Source: JBGSON01 sp041739085 | Lineage (GTDB): Bacteria; Patescibacteriota; Gracilibacteria; CAIRYL01 | Assembly: GCA_041739085.1 (NCBI GenBank) | Contig: JBGSON010000039.1 | Span: forward strand, 1 to 46,542 | Direction: 5' to 3' | DNA: 46,542 nucleotides | Notes under the pieces: model-generated | What the model was told of the DNA's origin: nothing | What the model saw: the letters and a program-made list of their open reading frames with translations, nothing else | Databases searched by the model: none | Part shown: positions 43,555 through 46,542 of the stretch, piece by piece | Layout of the letters: the number at the start of each line of letters is the position of its first letter | Position numbering within the stretch: position 1 is the first letter of the stretch | Position numbers and translations under genes: made by a program

Positions 43555-43690
43555 AAAGCACAAAAGAGAAAAGAAAAAAGGTTGGGGGTGGGACAAGCAC
43601 ACAAGCAGCAAGCGAGTAAGCGAGCAAGCAGAAAAGCTCTTGCTCGCTTTTTTCCTTCTTTTTTCTTTTGTGCTTTTTCTTTTCTCTTTT
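43555..43690. terminator. Nested inverted repeat with terminator-like core
   Basis: The inner stem AAGCGAGCAAG/CTTGCTCGCTT (43618-43628 with 43639-43649, 11 perfect pairs) is followed by a T-run on the plus strand. Outer arms AAAGCACAAAAGA (43555 on) and TCTTTTGTGCTTT-like sequence (43663-43677 region) add a second, imperfect level. It would end plus-strand transcription from the giant gene. The stretch 43510-43946 (437 bases) holds this structure and the promoter of the reductase gene. Confidence 0.6.
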
Positions 43691-43808
43691 CTAACATGAA
43701 ATAAATTATCATTTTACCACCTCTTCCATTCATCTTTTGTTCATTTTTTTACCCCGCTTCCAGTCCCTGACTTTCAAGGGGGTCAAATCTTTCGTCAATC
43801 TCATTATT

Positions 43809-43837
43809 TTGACGACCACAAAATCTGGGGGTAAGAT
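43809..43837 (+). promoter_or_regulatory. nrdJ: Promoter of the ribonucleotide reductase gene
   Basis: TTGACG (43809-43814), 17-base spacer, TAAGAT (43832-43837); start near 43844. Directly after it lies ACACAATATGTTCCGT (43848-43863), matching the palindromic NrdR box at about 13 of 16 positions. Confidence 0.5.
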
Positions 43838-43946
43838 TCAATGGATGACACAATATGTTCCGTTTCTTTAAGAAGTATGTGCCGGTGGGGTTAATGGTCT
43901 TTTGTGCCGTGAAACAGCCTTTTTTCCTTTTTATTCATCCTCAAGA

Positions 43947-46271
43947 ATGGGCAAATTCCGAATTTCTGCTGTGAAAAAACGAGATGGTCGTCTGGTCCCC
44001 TTCGACCCGGAAAAAATTCGCCTCGCTATCTTTAAGGCTGCCCAGGTCATCGCCATGCGCGACGGAGTCCCGGTGAACGAAGAGATCACGAACAAAATGA
44101 CTCAGGTCGTCCTCAAATACCTCGATGAGAAATTCGCGAACAAGATCCCGAATGTCGAGGATATCAACGATATGGTCGAATTCGCGCTCATCAAAGAAGG
44201 GCATGCGAGGACAGCGAAGGAGTACATCCTCTACAGATACCAGCGCCAACAGATCCGTGAAGGAGTTCTCGTTGAAACAAAGAAGATCCTGGATAAAGCA
44301 TTTTTGGCGCATTATGAGGGGAGACAGCCGAAGTGGGGGTTCAACGGTCTCGGATACATCACCTTCAAAAGGACGTACGCCCGAGTCGTCCCCGGCGAGG
44401 GGAGGACAGAAGAATGGTGGGAGACGGTGGAAAGATGCGTGGAATGGGTGTATCGGACGCACAGGAAGATGGGGGTGGACCTCGGGAGAAAATATTATGA
44501 GGAGCTCTTCGACACCGTGTACAACCTGAAGGCGAATTTCTCAGGACGGATGCTCTGGCAGGCGGGGACAAAAACAGTGGAAACACTCGGTGGGGCTTCC
44601 ATGAACAACTGCTGGTGCCTCATCATGGACTGCATCCCGTCATTTCTCAACACGTTCGACTACCTCATGCTCGGGGGAGGAGTGGGGTTCAATATCCAGA
44701 AGAAATACGTAAGTAAGCTCCCGGCGATAAAGTCCGGAGTCTCCGTCATCCGGAATGACGTGAACGACGCGGATCTCATCGTCCCGGATTCGAGAGAAGG
44801 CTGGGTCTGGCTCCTCAAAAACGTTCTCGAGGCGTATTTTAACACGGGGAAATCATTCACGTATTCTCTCCACTGCCTCCGCGGATACGGCGAACCGATC
44901 AAGGGATTCGGAGGAAAAGCGTCCGGTCCGGAACCACTTGCCGAAGGGATCAGAAAGATCTCCACGGTCATGAAGACAAGGGAGGGGCAGAAGCTCCGGC
45001 CGATCGATGTCCTCGATATGATGAACATCATCGGAGAGATCGTCGTCGCGGGAAATGTCCGGAGATCAGCGGAGATCGCGCTCGGAGACATGGACGACAA
45101 AGAATTCATAGAAGCAAAGATGTGGGCAAAAGGAGTTCCGAACCACCGTGCGATGTCGAACAACTCCATCATCTGCAGCGAGATCGAAAAACTCCCGAAA
45201 GAGTTCTGGGCAGGATATACGACCGATCCAAAAACAGGGATCGCGAGATCGGAGCCGTACGGACTTTTCAACCTAAAGCTCTGCAGGGAGAAAGGAAGAC
45301 TTGCGGATTCCCACAGGAAAGACCCGGAAGTCGTCGGAACGAATCCGTGCGCGGAGATCTCTCTTGCGCCGTCCGAGAACGATGGAGGCGCCGAGCCCTG
45401 TAATCTCTGCGAGATCTATCTCAATAATCTCAAGGATGCAGCTGAATTCGAAAAAGTAGTGAATATCATGTATCCCGTGGTGAAGATCGTGACGAGACTC
45501 CCGTATCATCAGAAGGCTACGGAAAAGATCGTTCAGAAAAACAGCCGGATCGGGATCAGTCTTACCGGCATCGTCATGAGGCCGGATCTCGTCACAAAAG
45601 AGATCCTTACCCGCGTCTATCAGGCTCTCGAAAAGACCGATCGGGATTTCTCGAAAAAGTACGGATTCCCGGAAAGCGTCAAGCTCACGACCGTGAAACC
45701 ATCCGGAACGCTTTCAATCCTCTCCGGTGCGACGCCCGGGGTCCATCCCGCGTATTCCAAATTTTATATCCGGCGCATCCGGATGTCTTCCGATGACCCT
45801 CTCGTACAAGTCTGCAGGGAATCGGGGCTTCACATCGAACATGTAAAACAATTCGACGGCAACGAGGATTATAAGACTTCCGTCATCAGTTTCCCCGTGA
45901 AACTTGAGGGCGACACGATCACCGCAGGGGAAATGACCGCCATCCGCCAGATGGAACTCGTACGGAACATGCAGACCTACTGGGCGGACAACAGCGTTTC
46001 TGTCACCGTCTACTACAAAGAGGAAGAACTTCCGGAGATCAAGGCATGGCTCAAAAAGAATTATAACAAGGGGGTGAAGACGATCTCATTCCTCCTCCAC
46101 CAGAAGCACGGATTCGTACAGGCGCCGTATGAAGAGATCACAAAGAAGCGCTATGAGGAGGAGATCAAGAAGTTCAAAGGGTTCGATTTCGATGCGCGGA
46201 TCGAAGAGGTCGGAGAGATGACGCTGAAGGAGAGCGTCGAATGCGCCACCGGTCATTGTCCGATCCGGTAG
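43947..46271 (+). CDS. nrdJ: Adenosylcobalamin-dependent ribonucleoside-triphosphate reductase (class II, monomeric)
   Basis: 774 residues from ATG 43947 (MGKFRISAVKKRDGRLV). N-terminal ATP-cone (about 5-95, KRDGRLVPFDPEKIRLAIFK). Catalytic barrel: MNNCWCL and MLGGGVGFNIQKKYVSKLP, then NPCAEISLAPSE with the radical Cys near 468, and TVKPSGTLSILSGATPGVHPA. The C-terminal redox pair CATGHCPIR matches the mobile tail of the Lactobacillus RTPR (CEGGACPIK-type). It makes dNTPs without oxygen or a second subunit and needs B12, for which no synthesis genes are visible. The ATP-cone is an addition to the classic RTPR layout and implies dATP feedback. No intein. Confidence 0.94.
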   Translation: MGKFRISAVKKRDGRLVPFDPEKIRLAIFKAAQVIAMRDGVPVNEEITNKMTQVVLKYLDEKFANKIPNVEDINDMVEFALIKEGHARTAKEYILYRYQRQQIREGVLVETKKILDKAFLAHYEGRQPKWGFNGLGYITFKRTYARVVPGEGRTEEWWETVERCVEWVYRTHRKMGVDLGRKYYEELFDTVYNLKANFSGRMLWQAGTKTVETLGGASMNNCWCLIMDCIPSFLNTFDYLMLGGGVGFNIQKKYVSKLPAIKSGVSVIRNDVNDADLIVPDSREGWVWLLKNVLEAYFNTGKSFTYSLHCLRGYGEPIKGFGGKASGPEPLAEGIRKISTVMKTREGQKLRPIDVLDMMNIIGEIVVAGNVRRSAEIALGDMDDKEFIEAKMWAKGVPNHRAMSNNSIICSEIEKLPKEFWAGYTTDPKTGIARSEPYGLFNLKLCREKGRLADSHRKDPEVVGTNPCAEISLAPSENDGGAEPCNLCEIYLNNLKDAAEFEKVVNIMYPVVKIVTRLPYHQKATEKIVQKNSRIGISLTGIVMRPDLVTKEILTRVYQALEKTDRDFSKKYGFPESVKLTTVKPSGTLSILSGATPGVHPAYSKFYIRRIRMSSDDPLVQVCRESGLHIEHVKQFDGNEDYKTSVISFPVKLEGDTITAGEMTAIRQMELVRNMQTYWADNSVSVTVYYKEEELPEIKAWLKKNYNKGVKTISFLLHQKHGFVQAPYEEITKKRYEEEIKKFKGFDFDARIEEVGEMTLKESVECATGHCPIR

Positions 46272-46292
46272 AAGGAAAAAAGAGAAAGCACA

Positions 46293-46336
46293 AAAGAGCA
46301 AAGAAGGAGGATGAACATCCTTCTTCTTTGCTCTTT
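46293..46336. terminator. 21-base-pair hairpin after the reductase gene
   Basis: AAAGAGCAAAGAAG... pairs with ...CTTCTTTGCTCTTT over 21 positions with one G-U pair and an AA loop (46314-46315). It lies 22 bases after the stop codon. The stem is unusually long for an intrinsic terminator and the trailing U-run is weak, but position argues for that role. Confidence 0.6.
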
Positions 46337-46393
46337 CCAAAGAGCACCCATTCTGTGAGGGTGAAAAAAGAGAGCAATATTTAAAAAGACTTG

Positions 46394-46542
46394 TCAAAAA
46401 ATGTTGAGTTGCAGAGTTCCAGTCACACTTTGCAGATGGGGTTGAAGAACTTTGTTAAATGAAGCATGGAGTATCTTTTGTGCCGGCGTTAGCCGATTCA
46501 TATGAAGCCCTCCATGTCTTCTGTGGAAGTTGTATTCACCTA
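46394..46542 (-). mobile_element. rve-type transposase, C-terminal end (cut by window edge)
   Basis: On the minus strand the last 48 codons read GEYNFHRRHGGLHMNRLTPAQ and continue KILHASFNKVLQPHLQS to a TGA at 46394-46396. 'YN..R.H..L...TP' is the closing signature of IS3/IS481-family integrase-core transposases. The catalytic DDE residues lie outside the window. No terminal inverted repeat can be confirmed, although the hairpin at 46293-46336 lies next to the element's 3' side. Confidence 0.75.

Noticed and set aside
43348..43611. Longer 87-residue form of the small basic protein
   Set aside because: The extra N-terminus is a Phe/Leu/Pro-rich translation of the inverted-repeat region; the basic protein starts at 43509.
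43840..43946. Cobalamin riboswitch before the B12-dependent reductase
   Set aside because: No B12-box (GCCACTG) or multi-stem layout is recognisable in this short leader.
43947..46271. Intein in the ribonucleotide reductase
   Set aside because: Length (774 residues) and uninterrupted catalytic motifs leave no room for one.
1..46542. UGA-to-glycine recoding as in Gracilibacteria/SR1
   Set aside because: ftsW, murD and the znuA-like gene end in TGA at the expected lengths and no conserved protein needs TGA read-through.

Overview
The window looks like a chromosomal segment of a Patescibacteria (Candidate Phyla Radiation) bacterium, possibly a Peregrinibacteria-type lineage. That assignment is inferred from gene content and was not tested by phylogeny. 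The support is a compact type IV pilus operon, five tandem small 'T4SS_pilin'-type membrane proteins, single-copy cell-wall genes packed with tiny unknown genes, and a giant lineage-type hypothetical protein. UGA acts as an ordinary stop (ftsW-like, murD and the znuA-like gene all end in TGA), so the Gracilibacteria/SR1 recoding does not apply. Most of the window has roughly balanced base composition, but 10.8-12.9 kb is visibly AT-richer and 25.76-26.32 kb visibly GC-richer. Many starts lack a Shine-Dalgarno (SD) sequence.

Layout. 1-4.9 kb (-): a type IV pilus operon running pilN-like, pilO-like, pilB, pilC, pilA (cut by the window edge), with a good promoter at 4880-4908. 4.9-10.35 kb (-): dnaE, nth and a DUF2090/IolC-C-terminal-like aldolase. 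10.44-10.76 kb: tRNA-Leu(GAG), preceded by a duplicated copy of its leader and 5' half. 10.8-14.4 kb: an accessory stretch with a DUF4116 repeat protein, a degenerate relative, an unknown small protein and a HAD phosphatase. 14.5-16.9 kb (-): an ECF sigma factor, a membrane protein with a possible OB-like domain and a secreted repeat protein, probably one regulatory operon. 17.0-25.65 kb (+): a cell-wall cluster of murJ, C39-like peptidase, ftsW, murG, small membrane protein, zinc ribbon, degenerate znuA-like lipoprotein and murD. A strong promoter, a five-codon ORF and a terminator-like hairpin precede murJ. 25.65-26.42 kb: a GC-rich foreign-looking insert followed by a second, diverged copy of the murD 3' end.

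26.5-29.9 kb (+): a large SLH-anchored surface protein. 29.9-33.24 kb (-): five VirB2/TrbC-like pilin paralogues and nadC. 33.44-38.15 kb (+): ppdK, gdhA and lgt. 38.37-43.34 kb (+): a giant unknown protein of about 1,656 residues with an HELGH zincin motif. 43.35-43.51 kb (-): a 53-residue basic protein. 43.95-46.27 kb (+): a monomeric B12-dependent ribonucleotide reductase. The right edge cuts an rve-type transposase C-terminus on the minus strand.

How the genes fit together. Envelope biology dominates: lipid II flipping (MurJ), polymerisation (FtsW), synthesis (MurD, MurG), lipoprotein maturation (Lgt), an SLH surface protein, type IV pili and an array of secretion-type pilins. Central metabolism is limited to PPDK, GDH, NadC, RNR and the DUF2090 aldolase. 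The most unusual items are the giant HELGH protein, the murD-end insertion, the DUF4116/tRNA region, the sigma-factor operon and the leader upstream of murJ.
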